A model generated the notes under the pieces. The model did no database searches, was not told the DNA's origin, and worked only from the letters and a program-made list of their open reading frames with translations. Source: Candidatus Saccharicenans subterraneus (lineage in GTDB: Bacteria > Acidobacteriota > Aminicenantia > Aminicenantales > Saccharicenantaceae). Taken from it: a stretch of DNA of 64,000 nt. The number at the start of each line of letters is the position of its first letter. The first letter of the stretch is position 1. Positions 1 through 10,168 of this stretch are shown piece after piece. Where the stretch lies: NCBI GenBank assembly GCA_003426165.1, contig QUAH01000001.1, positions 186,001 through 250,000 of the forward strand, given 5' to 3'. Made by a program: the position numbers and the translations under genes.

Positions 1-371
1 ACGGATTCTTTGACGGCCTGGATTTTATCGTACCGGTTCCCCTCCACCGGAAAAGAGAAAAGCAGCGAGGCTTCAACCAGGCTGAGCTGCTGGGGCGTGC
101 CCTTTCCGACCTGAGCGGAGTCCCCTTGCTGCCGGGAATCCTCATCAAGGTCAGGAATACCCCGGCCCAGGTTTCCCTGGAGGCGGCCGAGAGGGAAATG
201 AATCTCAGGACGGCGTTTACCGTCAGCAAGGCCGGAAAGATAAACGGCCGGACCGCCCTGCTGGTCGACGATGTTTTTACCACCGGCTCGACCCTCAGAG
301 AATGTGCCGCCGAACTTCGCCGGGCCGGGGCCAGGGAAGTCAGGGCCCTGACTCTGGCCAGGGCAGTTTAA
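1..371 (+). CDS. ComF family phosphoribosyltransferase, 3' part
   Basis: The C-terminal ~122 residues of a ComF/GntX-type protein; the 5' end lies outside the window, and the open frame runs from base 3. The family signature VPVPLHRKREKQRGFNQAE is present, followed by the PRPP-binding motif LLVDDVFTTGSTL typical of type I phosphoribosyltransferases. ComF homologues take part in DNA uptake in competent bacteria, but their wide distribution suggests a more general role, and the substrate is not established. The N-terminal zinc finger usual in the family would be upstream and cannot be checked. The gene ends just before a terminator that belongs to the convergent hsp20 gene. Confidence 0.88.
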   Translation, partial: GFFDGLDFIVPVPLHRKREKQRGFNQAELLGRALSDLSGVPLLPGILIKVRNTPAQVSLEAAEREMNLRTAFTVSKAGKINGRTALLVDDVFTTGSTLRECAAELRRAGAREVRALTLARAV

Positions 372-400
372 AAATAAAAACCCCCGTCCGAAGACGGGGG
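370..400 (-). terminator. Intrinsic terminator of hsp20
   Basis: On the minus strand a perfect 8-bp stem (CCCCCGTC/GACGGGGG) closes a UUCG tetraloop and is followed by TTTTTATTTTT. It sits directly after the hsp20 stop codon. On the plus strand no U-tract follows the hairpin, so it should not terminate comF efficiently. Confidence 0.85.
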
Positions 401-416
401 CAGTTGCCAGCAATAG

Positions 417-902
417 TTATTTGGTTGCTTTTTCGCCGGATTTTTCGGCTGTCTGAGGTTTCACTATCTTGACCTTGCGGGGTTTGACTTCCGGTTTCTT
501 GGGCATGTGGACCTTGAGCAGGCCGTTTTCGTACTCAGCGCTGATCTTCTCCTGGTCAACATAGTTCGGCAGGCTGAAGGACCGGTAGAAGGAACCATAG
601 GCCCGCTCTATGCGGTGGTAATTCTCCTCCCTGGTCTCCTTTTCAAATTTTCTCTCGCCCCGCAGGCTCAGGGTGTTGTCTTCGACCTTGATCTCGACAT
701 CCTTCTCCTCCACACCCGGAAGCTCGGCCGTCAGCACCAGCTCGTTCTCGGTTTCGTAGATATCCACGGCTGGAGACCAGGTGCTCTGGATGATGTCCGA
801 CTCTTCAAATTTAGGAGAAGAAACCAGATCCTCAAACAGCCGATTCATCCTGTCGCGAAGTACCATGATGTCCCGGAAAGGATCCCATTTAGTGATAGCC
901 AT
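417..902 (-). CDS. Small heat-shock protein, Hsp20/alpha-crystallin family
   Basis: An ATP-independent cytoplasmic holdase that binds unfolding proteins. The 161-residue length is normal for bacterial Hsp20. A short N-terminal arm (to about residue 40) precedes the alpha-crystallin domain, which starts at WSPAVDIYETENELVL and contains the family signature AELPGVEEKDVEI. The conserved GxL-type motif ENGLLKVHMPK lies near the C-terminus. The start is set by a strong AAGGAGGTGA site. A near-consensus sigma-70 promoter lies upstream and a UUCG terminator follows, so it is a single-gene unit. I see no CIRCE-like heat-shock operator. Confidence 0.95.
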   Translation of the reverse strand: MAITKWDPFRDIMVLRDRMNRLFEDLVSSPKFEESDIIQSTWSPAVDIYETENELVLTAELPGVEEKDVEIKVEDNTLSLRGERKFEKETREENYHRIERAYGSFYRSFSLPNYVDQEKISAEYENGLLKVHMPKKPEVKPRKVKIVKPQTAEKSGEKATK

Positions 903-938
903 GGTCTCACCTCCTTATTAATTGTTTAGTGCAATATT

Positions 939-967
939 AATATATATTTTGAGTATGTTTTTGTCAA
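939..967 (-). promoter_or_regulatory. Sigma-70-type promoter of hsp20
   Basis: Minus-strand TTGACA (962-967), 17-bp spacer, TATATT (939-944). The match is close to consensus and transcription would start about 30 bp before the hsp20 start codon. Confidence 0.75.
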
Positions 968-983
968 GTCTTTTTAAAAAAAA

Positions 984-1661
984 TTATTTCCCCCTTATAA
1001 GGAGGGTGGCTTCCCCCTTTATCCTATCGTCTGATATAGCTTCGCCCAGGGTGGTTACTGTTCCCCTGATAAATTCTTCGTGGATCTTGGTCAATTCTCT
1101 GGCCAGGACAGCCTCTCTTGGTCCCAGGACTTCTCCTGCTATTTCAAGAAATTGCTTCAACTTACGCATGGGCAGGAAAAAGACCAGGGTTCCCTCGGCC
1201 TCTGATAGCCTGGCCAGAAAATTCTTAAGGCTGCCCTTCTTGGGCGGGGGAAACCCGGCAAAGACGACCCGATGGGTGGGCAGGCCGGAGGCCGAAAGGG
1301 CTGCAGTCAGGGCGCTCGGCCCGGGTATCGGGATTACCCTTATATTTCTCCTTATTGCCTCCCTGATAAGAGGAAAACCAGGGTCAGATACCCCGGGTGT
1401 CCCGGCATCGGACACCAGGGCCACGTCCCGGCCCGCTTCCAGCCAGGACAGGATTTCGGGCAGTTTCTGGTTCTCCCTGGGGTGGAAGTATGAAATCAGC
1501 CGTTTCTTGATTCCATAAGCGTTGAGCAGCTTTATCGTCTGCCTGGTATCCTCGCAGGCAATGATTTCGACTTCTTTAAGAACTCTTAGAGCCCGAAGGG
1601 TAATGTCCTCCAGGTTGCCGATGGGGGTGCCGACCACGTACAGCGAACCTTTCTTGTCCAT
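984..1661 (-). CDS. rsmI: 16S rRNA (cytidine-1402 2'-O)-methyltransferase RsmI
   Basis: Methylates the ribose of C1402 in the decoding centre of 16S rRNA using SAM. This is a tetrapyrrole-methylase-fold protein. The N-terminal VVGTPIGNLEDITLRA signature is followed by ACEDTRQT and by the glycine-rich VSDAGTPGVSDPG loop, all diagnostic of RsmI. At 225 residues it is shorter than the roughly 285-residue E. coli protein and lacks most of the C-terminal extension, a common short variant. No clear Shine-Dalgarno sequence precedes the ATG. It lies 34 bp downstream of nadE in the same direction and may be co-transcribed with it. Confidence 0.95.
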   Translation of the reverse strand: MDKKGSLYVVGTPIGNLEDITLRALRVLKEVEIIACEDTRQTIKLLNAYGIKKRLISYFHPRENQKLPEILSWLEAGRDVALVSDAGTPGVSDPGFPLIREAIRRNIRVIPIPGPSALTAALSASGLPTHRVVFAGFPPPKKGSLKNFLARLSEAEGTLVFFLPMRKLKQFLEIAGEVLGPREAVLARELTKIHEEFIRGTVTTLGEAISDDRIKGEATLLIRGK

Positions 1662-1695
1662 ATTTTATTTCCGTATCAAGCCTGCTGCGGCCGGC

Positions 1696-2508
1696 CTATT
1701 TTCCCCAATCATATGGATAAAGAAAATCATGGCCGACCGTCCGGCTGGAAATCTTGGCGATGGGCGGCATTTTTCGCTTGAATTCTGATCTCTTGATCAT
1801 CTCCACTATCCGCCTGACCTTTTTTCTCTCGAAACCGGCCGCTACCACCTCGTCCGGTTTCTGGCGGCGGTCAACCAGGAGATAGAGGATCCGGTCCAGC
1901 TCCTCGTAGGATAGTCCGATTTCTCCTTCGTCGGTCTGACCGGGCCACAGCCCGGCGGTTGGCTTTTTAACCAGTATCTCTTTCGGAATTTTTAAGTGAC
2001 GGCCCAGCTCCCGGACCTGGGTTTTGTACAGGTCGCCCATGGGATTGATACCGCAGGCCATGTCCCCGTGAATGGTGCCATAACCGATTAGCAATTCGGT
2101 CTTGTTGCTGGTCCCCAGGATCAGGGCCTTCTCCCGGGCTGAAAAGTCGTAAAGGATGGACATTCTTTCCCTGGCCATCTTGTTGCCCCTGAGGACCGGA
2201 TTGTCGGTTGGGAAGGCGGCAAAATAGGCATCTACTTGCGGGGAAATATCGATTTCACGGAATCTGATCTTGAGCAGGCGGGCCACCTTACGGGCGTGAT
2301 TTACCCCTTCGCTGTCTAGGTCTCGGTATGGCATAATCAGGGCCAGCACCTTTTTGGGCCCGAGAGCCCGGACGGCCAGGTAGGCGCAGACGGTTGAGTC
2401 CAGCCCGCCGGACAGCCCGAGGATAACCCGGTCGAAACCGGCTTTCCTGGTCTCTTCCCTGATAAAACCGGTCAGGGTCTTAACCACCAGCGGGAGGTTA
2501 ATCTTCAT
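1696..2508 (-). CDS. nadE: NAD+ synthetase, synthetase domain only
   Basis: Converts nicotinic acid adenine dinucleotide to NAD+ through an adenylylated intermediate, the last step of NAD synthesis. The PP-loop SGGLDS is at residues 33-38. Family blocks LGTSNKTELLIGYGTIHGD and WPGQTDEGEIG are present. At 270 residues it has only the synthetase domain and no fused glutaminase. Its start overlaps by 11 bp the end of a nitrilase-family gene whose motifs match the glutaminase domain of fused NAD synthetases, so the pair probably works as a split glutamine-dependent enzyme. There is no strong ribosome-binding site, and the overlap suggests translational coupling. Confidence 0.95.
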   Translation of the reverse strand: MKINLPLVVKTLTGFIREETRKAGFDRVILGLSGGLDSTVCAYLAVRALGPKKVLALIMPYRDLDSEGVNHARKVARLLKIRFREIDISPQVDAYFAAFPTDNPVLRGNKMARERMSILYDFSAREKALILGTSNKTELLIGYGTIHGDMACGINPMGDLYKTQVRELGRHLKIPKEILVKKPTAGLWPGQTDEGEIGLSYEELDRILYLLVDRRQKPDEVVAAGFERKKVRRIVEMIKRSEFKRKMPPIAKISSRTVGHDFLYPYDWGK

Positions 2509-3361
2509 GGTTTTCTCTTATGATTTTCTCCAGGGACTGCCAGATCACTTCCGGCCGTTCGTCGCGCCTGAAGGGCCAGCTTTTCCTGGCCCGGCCGATT
2601 TCTTTCAGGTCGACCTCGACCACCTCAAACTTTTCGTCCAGGTAGGGCAGTTGGGCTATCGGTTTACCAAAGGGAGAATAGATGAAAGAGCCGCCGGCAA
2701 AGACCGCCCCGTCTTCGTAGCCCACCCGGTTACAGTAGACCACCACCGCGCTGGAGAAAAACGATATGGCCTCGCCCATCAACTCCCACATCCGGCTGGT
2801 CTGAAAGCCCGGGCTCCGGGGCTCATCGACTCCCCGTCCAGGAGCGGCGGAGATGGTGATGATCAACCCGGCCCCGCCGGCAAAATGGCAGTAGCTCGAA
2901 CCGTAATGCAGGAAGTCCCGGCAGACCAGCAGCCCCGTCCTTACCTGCCCGGTGTCAAAAGGCCTGAATTGCCGGCCGGCGGCAAAAAATCGTCCCTCTT
3001 CAAACATGCCCGATGTTGGCAGGAAGACCTTCCGATGTATGTGAAGAATCCGCCCCCGGGACAGATAGGCAGCGGCGTTGTAGACCAGGCCCGGGTCATC
3101 GGCGGCCTCTTCCACGAAGCCAAAAACCAGGTCTATTTCCCGGGAGGCTTCAAGCAATTTTTTGAAGGCCGGGGATTTTCTGGGATTTACGGCCAGCTCG
3201 GCAGCCAGGTCTTTAAGCGTATAACCGGTCAGGCTGAGCTCGGGAAAGACCACCAGGTTGGCCTTTCTGGACACGGCCTTCCTGATATAGTCCAGGTGAA
3301 GCTTCAGGTTCTGTTCCGGGTTGCCAAGAACGGGTGAAATCTGGGCCAGGGCTATTTTCAT
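2498..3361 (-). CDS. Nitrilase-family amidohydrolase, probable glutaminase partner of NadE
   Basis: A carbon-nitrogen hydrolase of 287 residues. The catalytic triad is visible as E41 (PELSLTGY), K111 (HRKVFLP) and C147 (LLVCRDF). The sequence around E41 and the LP-x6-E-x-R-x-F motif resemble the glutaminase domain of fused NAD synthetases. I place the start at MKIALAQIS, where the family begins, rather than at the longer track start (3487). No Shine-Dalgarno sequence is visible, but a TATTTT box ends 6 bp before the ATG, so a leaderless transcript is possible. Inference: it hydrolyses glutamine and passes ammonia to the neighbouring NadE. A free omega-amidase role is the alternative. Confidence 0.85.
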   Translation of the reverse strand: MKIALAQISPVLGNPEQNLKLHLDYIRKAVSRKANLVVFPELSLTGYTLKDLAAELAVNPRKSPAFKKLLEASREIDLVFGFVEEAADDPGLVYNAAAYLSRGRILHIHRKVFLPTSGMFEEGRFFAAGRQFRPFDTGQVRTGLLVCRDFLHYGSSYCHFAGGAGLIITISAAPGRGVDEPRSPGFQTSRMWELMGEAISFFSSAVVVYCNRVGYEDGAVFAGGSFIYSPFGKPIAQLPYLDEKFEVVEVDLKEIGRARKSWPFRRDERPEVIWQSLEKIIRENHED

Positions 3362-3422
3362 AAGTTGAAAATAGCACAAATCAGGATACTCTGTCCAATG
3401 CCCGGCTGACCGCAGGTCGGGG

Positions 3423-3449
3423 TTGAAAAATCGCTGCCGATTATATAAA
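3423..3449 (+). promoter_or_regulatory. Possible promoter of the DUF4388-J-TPR gene
   Basis: TTGAAA and TATAAA separated by 15 bp, shorter than ideal. A GAAAGGG ribosome-binding site follows about 7 bp before the GTG start at 3481. The site lies in the intergenic stretch shared with the divergent amidase gene. Confidence 0.4.
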
Positions 3450-3480
3450 GTATTACGAGAAAGTCTGAAAGGGCCTGATT

Positions 3481-4938
3481 GTGACATCGCTGAACCATAT
3501 TGGCGCTTTTCTGAAGGAAATTTTTTTCAACAGCCGGACCGGTCGCCTGTCCTTCAAGCGCCAGGAAATTGAAAAGTATTTTTTCTTCGTCAAGGGCAAG
3601 CCCATCCAGGTTAAGACCAACGTCAGGTCGGAGAGGCTGGGTGAAATCCTGTTCAAGCTTCAGAAGATACAGGACCAGACCTATAACAACATTGAAGACT
3701 TCATCCAGCCCAACCAGCCCCTGGGGGAATCTTTGAAACGGGGCGGGGTTATCAAGGAGGGCGACCTGCGGGAGGCCCTGGGCTTTCAGATTCGCGAGTC
3801 GTTGCTGGGCATCTTCCCGTATTTTGACGGCGAGCTTAATTTTCAGGAGAAAGAAGTCCAGCCGCCGACCGAAGAAATGCCGGCGGTCGACGTTCCCTTC
3901 ATCATAGATTACGGCCTGCGGCGGATGAAATATGATTCCAGCCTGCAGAAGTTTTTTGCCGGCCGGAAGGTGGCCCTGAAGAATATCCGCTATGCCTATT
4001 TTCTGACCGAGGAGGAGAAGGCACTGCTGGAGAGGTTTTCCACCACCCAGGTCATCGACCGGATGGCCGTGCCGGCCCGCTTCAGCAACGAGAATTTCTT
4101 CCGCTGCCTGTACCTGTTCTATTGCCTGGACATGATAGAAGTCTCGACGGCCGACACCAGTTTCAGGAAAGATGATTATGCCAGCGAGAGCCGCAAGAAG
4201 CTGGAGCTGGATGAACTCGAAGCCCGGATTGAGGAACTCAAGGAAATCAAATCCCAGTTGAAGACCCGCAATTACTACGAGCTGCTGGGTGTTTCCAGGG
4301 TGGCCAACGAGGAAGAAATTAAAAAAGCCTATTTCAACCTGGCCAGGAAATACCACCCGGACCGGTTCAATTCTGCCCTGACTGACCACAGCCTGGTCAA
4401 CGAGGTCTTCAACGCCATAACCACCGCCTACCGGACCCTGAGCGAACCGGATAAGAGAAAGCAGTATGACCAGCAGCTGATGGCTCCAGCCCAGGAGACG
4501 GCTGACGACCTGGCCAAGAAGGCCGAGATCAAGTACCGGCAGGGCAAGACCCTCTACAACCAGGGCATGTATGAAGAGGCCATCATTTTTCTGGAGGAAG
4601 CCATCCGCCTGAAAAGGGCCAAGGCCGATTATTTCCTGCTGCTGGCCATGGCCGAGTCCAAGCTCCCGGCCTATAAGAAGAAAGCCGAGGAAGATTTCCT
4701 GAGAGCCATTGAGATGGAGCCCTGGAACGCCGAAGGCTATGTCGGGCTGGGCCTGCTCTACCTGGGAGAGGGGTTGAAGGTCAGGGCCAGGAAACAACTC
4801 CAGAAGGCCCTGGAAATCGACCCCGACCACCACCAGGCCCGGTCAGCCCTGGAGGAGCTGGAAAAAGGGGAGAAAAAAACCGGCCTCAAGGGCCTGATGG
4901 AACTGGACCTGTCAAAGATTTTCAAAAAAAAGAAATAA
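3481..4938 (+). CDS. DUF4388 (PATAN-like) / J-domain / TPR protein
   Basis: A 485-residue soluble protein with three parts. Residues ~1-150 resemble DUF4388/PATAN domains (GRLSFKRQEIEKYFFF, then a LGEIL-type segment), which in other bacteria occur in signalling and motility proteins. Residues 264-330 form a J-domain with the Hsp70-stimulating HPD at 292-294. Residues ~345-470 hold TPR units. A lysine tail (KIFKKKK) ends the protein. The J-domain should recruit a DnaK to whatever the TPR or N-terminal part binds; the client is unknown. It starts at GTG behind GAAAGGG. The gene ends 1 bp from convergent ligA, with no terminator between them. Confidence 0.85.
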   Translation: MTSLNHIGAFLKEIFFNSRTGRLSFKRQEIEKYFFFVKGKPIQVKTNVRSERLGEILFKLQKIQDQTYNNIEDFIQPNQPLGESLKRGGVIKEGDLREALGFQIRESLLGIFPYFDGELNFQEKEVQPPTEEMPAVDVPFIIDYGLRRMKYDSSLQKFFAGRKVALKNIRYAYFLTEEEKALLERFSTTQVIDRMAVPARFSNENFFRCLYLFYCLDMIEVSTADTSFRKDDYASESRKKLELDELEARIEELKEIKSQLKTRNYYELLGVSRVANEEEIKKAYFNLARKYHPDRFNSALTDHSLVNEVFNAITTAYRTLSEPDKRKQYDQQLMAPAQETADDLAKKAEIKYRQGKTLYNQGMYEEAIIFLEEAIRLKRAKADYFLLLAMAESKLPAYKKKAEEDFLRAIEMEPWNAEGYVGLGLLYLGEGLKVRARKQLQKALEIDPDHHQARSALEELEKGEKKTGLKGLMELDLSKIFKKKK

Positions 4939-4939
4939 C

Positions 4940-6976
<2,037 letters not shown>

Positions 6977-7053
6977 CTATTTTAAGAGAAAAAGCCAGGG
7001 GTGTGAAGTACGGTTCCGGCCCCCGGGCCGGATGGCAGTTGAGAGTAAGCGGA

Positions 7054-8229
7054 TTATTTCCCCAGCCGGCGCTTGGTTTCTTCCATCAGCTGGTTGAACT
7101 TGGTGATGGCCGCTTCCTGCTGCTTTTTGAGCTTGTCGATTTCAGCCTGGACGGCGTCGATGTCAGCCTGGAATTCCTGCATTTTTTTCTTGTCCTTGTC
7201 GGTCAGCTCGTCCTCGCTTTTCCCGCCGAAGCGCTCGTTAAAGATCTTGGTCAGCTCTTCCAGTTCCTTGACCTTGTTCTGGATGGCCAGCACGGTCTCG
7301 TTGTATTTTAAGTCCTTGTTCATGGTGAAGAACATGCCCTCGGCCATCTTCAGGGCCTGCTCGGAATTGGGGTTGGGCAGGAAGGCCGCTTCCAGGGAAT
7401 AGCGAACGGCTTCGTTGACCACGCTCGGGTCGGTCTTGGCCTTGTTGGCCAGGATGACGGCGATGGAGAAAGCCACCTCGCCGGTTTTCTTCTTGCCGTA
7501 AGCTTCTTTCAGCAGGGCCAGGGCCTCGTCGTTCTTTCCGGCCCGGTTCAGCAGCTGCCCCAGGGCGATGGCATCATTGGGGTCCTTGGTCTGGTTGTAG
7601 ATGGCCCGGTAAACCTTTTCAGCCTCGGCGTAATTCTTGGCGTCGAGGTAGGCCTTGCCCATCTTGCGGACCGAGGCCATGATGCTCTTGTCTTTGCTCA
7701 TTGAATAGGCATTGAGATATGCCTCCACCGCGGCGGCCGTGTCCTTTGATTTTTCAGCCGCGCTGCCCAGGATGTAGTATCCGGCGGCGATGATTTTATT
7801 CCACTTGTCGGGATTGGCCCCTTCCTTGGCTTTTTCCGCCTTGCCGATGTCCATAAGCTGATTGGCATAGTTCTTGGCCTTGTCCAGGTTCTGCCCCTGG
7901 CTGACATAATTGTTGGCCAGGAAAATCATCAACGAAACTTTTACGTCGGTATCCAGCCCGCCCGCGGCCAGGGCTTTTTCCCCGTAGTTTAGGGATTCCT
8001 GAAGGCTCTTGCTGGGGCAGGGGATCAAGCAGAGATAGGCATAGGCATAATTTTCGTACTGGGAGCCCTTGCCGGCATACTGGTTGATGAATTCCTTGAG
8101 CAGCTTGACCTTCTCGCAATTATCCTGGACGGTCATGGCCTTGATATAGGCATCGTCCGCCGGGTTCTGGGCCCAGACCGTTCCGGCTGCCAGCAGTATT
8201 AATAGCGATAACAGTAAAGTTCTTTTCAT
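7054..8229 (-). CDS. Secreted TPR protein with C-terminal coiled coil
   Basis: Function unknown. The likely start is the ATG at 8229, 21 codons inside the track ORF. It has a GGAGTGAGG site and begins a clear signal peptide (MKRTLLLSLLILLAAGTVWA|Q). The mature protein of about 370 residues contains degenerate TPR-like helical pairs and ends in a charged, lysine- and glutamate-rich coiled coil. It probably acts in the periplasm as a scaffold. Window context gives no partner; two other exported TPR proteins occur at 40925 and 49845. Confidence 0.8.
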   Translation of the reverse strand: MKRTLLLSLLILLAAGTVWAQNPADDAYIKAMTVQDNCEKVKLLKEFINQYAGKGSQYENYAYAYLCLIPCPSKSLQESLNYGEKALAAGGLDTDVKVSLMIFLANNYVSQGQNLDKAKNYANQLMDIGKAEKAKEGANPDKWNKIIAAGYYILGSAAEKSKDTAAAVEAYLNAYSMSKDKSIMASVRKMGKAYLDAKNYAEAEKVYRAIYNQTKDPNDAIALGQLLNRAGKNDEALALLKEAYGKKKTGEVAFSIAVILANKAKTDPSVVNEAVRYSLEAAFLPNPNSEQALKMAEGMFFTMNKDLKYNETVLAIQNKVKELEELTKIFNERFGGKSEDELTDKDKKKMQEFQADIDAVQAEIDKLKKQQEAAITKFNQLMEETKRRLGK

Positions 8230-8260
8230 TTCTAACCTCACTCCAAAAATTAATTTGCTG

Positions 8261-8292
8261 AATATCTTGCCCATTAACATTAAAAATGTCAA
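8261..8292 (-). promoter_or_regulatory. Possible promoter of the secreted TPR gene
   Basis: Minus-strand TTGACA at 8287-8292, with AAGATA at an 18-bp or GATATT at a 20-bp spacing. The -35 is good and the -10 weak. It faces away from the murB promoter. Confidence 0.45.
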
Positions 8293-8354
8293 TAGCAGAT
8301 TTTTTTCCAGTGCCTCCGTCCAGAACTACTGCAATTTATATGCCAGAAAGCCCA

Positions 8355-8384
8355 TTAGACTTCATTTTGCCCATTCAATATAAT
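8355..8384 (+). promoter_or_regulatory. murB: Promoter of murB with almost no leader
   Basis: TTAGAC (8355-8360), 18-bp spacer, perfect TATAAT (8379-8384). Transcription should begin near 8390, at or just before the two candidate start codons (8389 and 8398), leaving no room for a ribosome-binding site. Confidence 0.65.
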
Positions 8385-8388
8385 AAAT

Positions 8389-9342
8389 ATGATAAATATG
8401 AAAGAGTTTCAAGATTTCAGCCAAGCTTTTTTCGAGGAGACGGGGCTGTCCCTGATTTCTAAGGTGCCCCTGGCCGAATATTCCAGCTTCCGGATAGGCG
8501 GGCCGGCCGATTATTTTCTTGAGGTTTACAGGCTGTCGGACCTGGCCACGGCCGTTAAAGCAGCCCGAAAATTCGGGTTTCCTTTTTACGTAATAGGCGG
8601 AGGTTACAATCTTCTTTTTGACGATGCTGGCTATCGCGGATTGGTGATCAGGAATTCGGCTGCTGGCCTGGAATACCTGCCGGAAAAGGGCAGTCTGGAA
8701 GCAGCCAGCGGAACCCATCTTTCTGACCTGGTCGGCCTGACGCTGAAAGAAGGCCTGACCGGTCTGGAATTCCTGGCCGGGATTCCGGGAACAGTGGGCG
8801 GGGCCGTTTTTGGCAATGCCGGGGCCTTTGGACAGGCCATAGGGGACCTGGTGGCCGAGGTGACCGTGCTCACCGGGGACGGACAAGAACGGGCCTTAAG
8901 CCCGGAGGAACTGAATTTTGGTTACCGTTATTCCTCCCTTAAAAAGGACCATAAAATCATCCTGAAAGCTGCCCTGAAAGTCGAACCCGGGTCCAGGCTG
9001 GAAATGCTGAAGAAGGTGGAGGATTACTTAAATCAACGGGCCAGGAAACATCCTCCGGGAGAGATCCCCTGCGCCGGTAGCTACTTCAAGAACCCCGTGC
9101 TGCCGGGAGGGCGCAAGATTCCTGCCGGACAGCTTCTGGAACAGGCCGGAGCCCGGGGAATGAGGGTGGGACAGGCGGCCGTTTATCAGGGTCACTGCAA
9201 CTTCATAATTAACCTGGGCGGGGCCACTGCCAGCCAGGTGCTGACCCTGGCCGCCGAGCTCAAGGAAAAGGTCTGGCAGACTTCAGGAATCCGCCTGGAA
9301 GAAGAAGTTATCTTTGTGCCAGCAGACGCTTCAATGCTTTGA
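8389..9342 (+). CDS. murB: UDP-N-acetylenolpyruvoylglucosamine reductase MurB
   Basis: Reduces enolpyruvyl-UDP-GlcNAc to UDP-MurNAc with NADPH, the second committed step of peptidoglycan synthesis, using FAD. FAD-binding motifs GGGYNLLF and GIPGTVGGAVFGNAGAFG are present. The catalytic serine lies in CAGSYFKNP, and the terminal glutamate is probably in RLEEEVIFV. The track start (8389) and an ATG three codons later (8398) are both plausible. Neither has a Shine-Dalgarno sequence, and the promoter predicts a leaderless or near-leaderless mRNA. The 3' end overlaps the convergent DUF2520 gene by 35 bp. MurA is encoded nearby on the other strand. Confidence 0.96.
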   Translation: MINMKEFQDFSQAFFEETGLSLISKVPLAEYSSFRIGGPADYFLEVYRLSDLATAVKAARKFGFPFYVIGGGYNLLFDDAGYRGLVIRNSAAGLEYLPEKGSLEAASGTHLSDLVGLTLKEGLTGLEFLAGIPGTVGGAVFGNAGAFGQAIGDLVAEVTVLTGDGQERALSPEELNFGYRYSSLKKDHKIILKAALKVEPGSRLEMLKKVEDYLNQRARKHPPGEIPCAGSYFKNPVLPGGRKIPAGQLLEQAGARGMRVGQAAVYQGHCNFIINLGGATASQVLTLAAELKEKVWQTSGIRLEEEVIFVPADASML

Positions 9343-10168
9343 TTTTGGCCCGGCTCAAACCTCTTTTCTCGGCCAGCCGCAGGGCTTCGAGAGCCATGGC
9401 CCTGTAGACCCTGTCCAGGCCGGGCTTTCCGGCTGTTATTGACAGGTGCTTTTCCACCGTTTTCAGGTCACCCCGGACCACCGGTCCGGTCAGGCTGGAG
9501 TCGATACCAAGGTTTTTTACGTTCTGTAAAGTTTTGTTAAGAAGGGGGGCCAGGATTTCCAGAACCACTTTCTCCTCCAGCCCGGCGGTCTTAAGGAGCT
9601 CTTTAACATCGTGGAGAAGGATTATGAGAAAGTTGGAGGAAATAGACAGGGCCAGGTGGTAGAGCGATTTTTCTGCGGCCGAGAGCAACAGGGTCTGGGC
9701 TCCCAGCCGGGCAGCCAGCATCTTGCCGAGTTCAACGGCTTCGGGCTGCCCTTCTAAGCCAATGTAGATGCCTTTGAAAATTCCGGGTTCACTCACCGAT
9801 TCGGCGAAGGTCTGAACGGGGTGGAAGGAGGCCACCCTGGCTCCTTTCCGGGCCAGGGGCTGGAGCAGTTCTGAAGTGAAGGCCCCGCTGGTATGGAAGA
9901 CAAACTTGCCACTCAGCTCAACGGACAATATTGCCTTCACCACTTCCGGTATCAGGTCATCCGGAACGCAGATAAAGATCAGCCCGGCTGACCCGGCCGC
10001 CAGGCGGTTATCACCGGTGGCCCGCCCCTGCCCTACCAGTTTCCTGGCCTTCCTGGCCCGGGCGGGAGAACTATCGGCCAGGTATTTCAACTCCAGCCCT
10101 TTACGGCAGAGGGCCAGGGCCAGGGCTGTGCCCACCCTGCCCGCGCCGATGACCGAAAAGGTTTTCAT
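9308..10168 (-). CDS. Rossmann-fold oxidoreductase-like protein, DUF2520 family
   Basis: A protein of about 286 residues. An N-terminal NAD(P)-binding Rossmann fold (MKTFSVIGAGRVGTALALAL) is followed by the family block SFHPVQTFAES and an all-helical C-terminal half. The architecture resembles 6-phosphogluconate dehydrogenase or pyrroline-carboxylate reductase, but the substrate of DUF2520 proteins is not known to me. I chose the start MKTFSVIG (10168), eight codons inside the track ORF, because the fold begins there and it overlaps the upstream NYN gene stop by 4 bp. Confidence 0.85.
   Translation of the reverse strand: MKTFSVIGAGRVGTALALALCRKGLELKYLADSSPARARKARKLVGQGRATGDNRLAAGSAGLIFICVPDDLIPEVVKAILSVELSGKFVFHTSGAFTSELLQPLARKGARVASFHPVQTFAESVSEPGIFKGIYIGLEGQPEAVELGKMLAARLGAQTLLLSAAEKSLYHLALSISSNFLIILLHDVKELLKTAGLEEKVVLEILAPLLNKTLQNVKNLGIDSSLTGPVVRGDLKTVEKHLSITAGKPGLDRVYRAMALEALRLAEKRGLSRAKIKALKRLLAQR

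Noticed and set aside
3358-4833. A 491-codon minus-strand ORF opposite the DUF4388-J-TPR gene
   Set aside because: Shadow ORF: the plus frame carries clear J and TPR motifs, and the antisense product has no recognisable domain.
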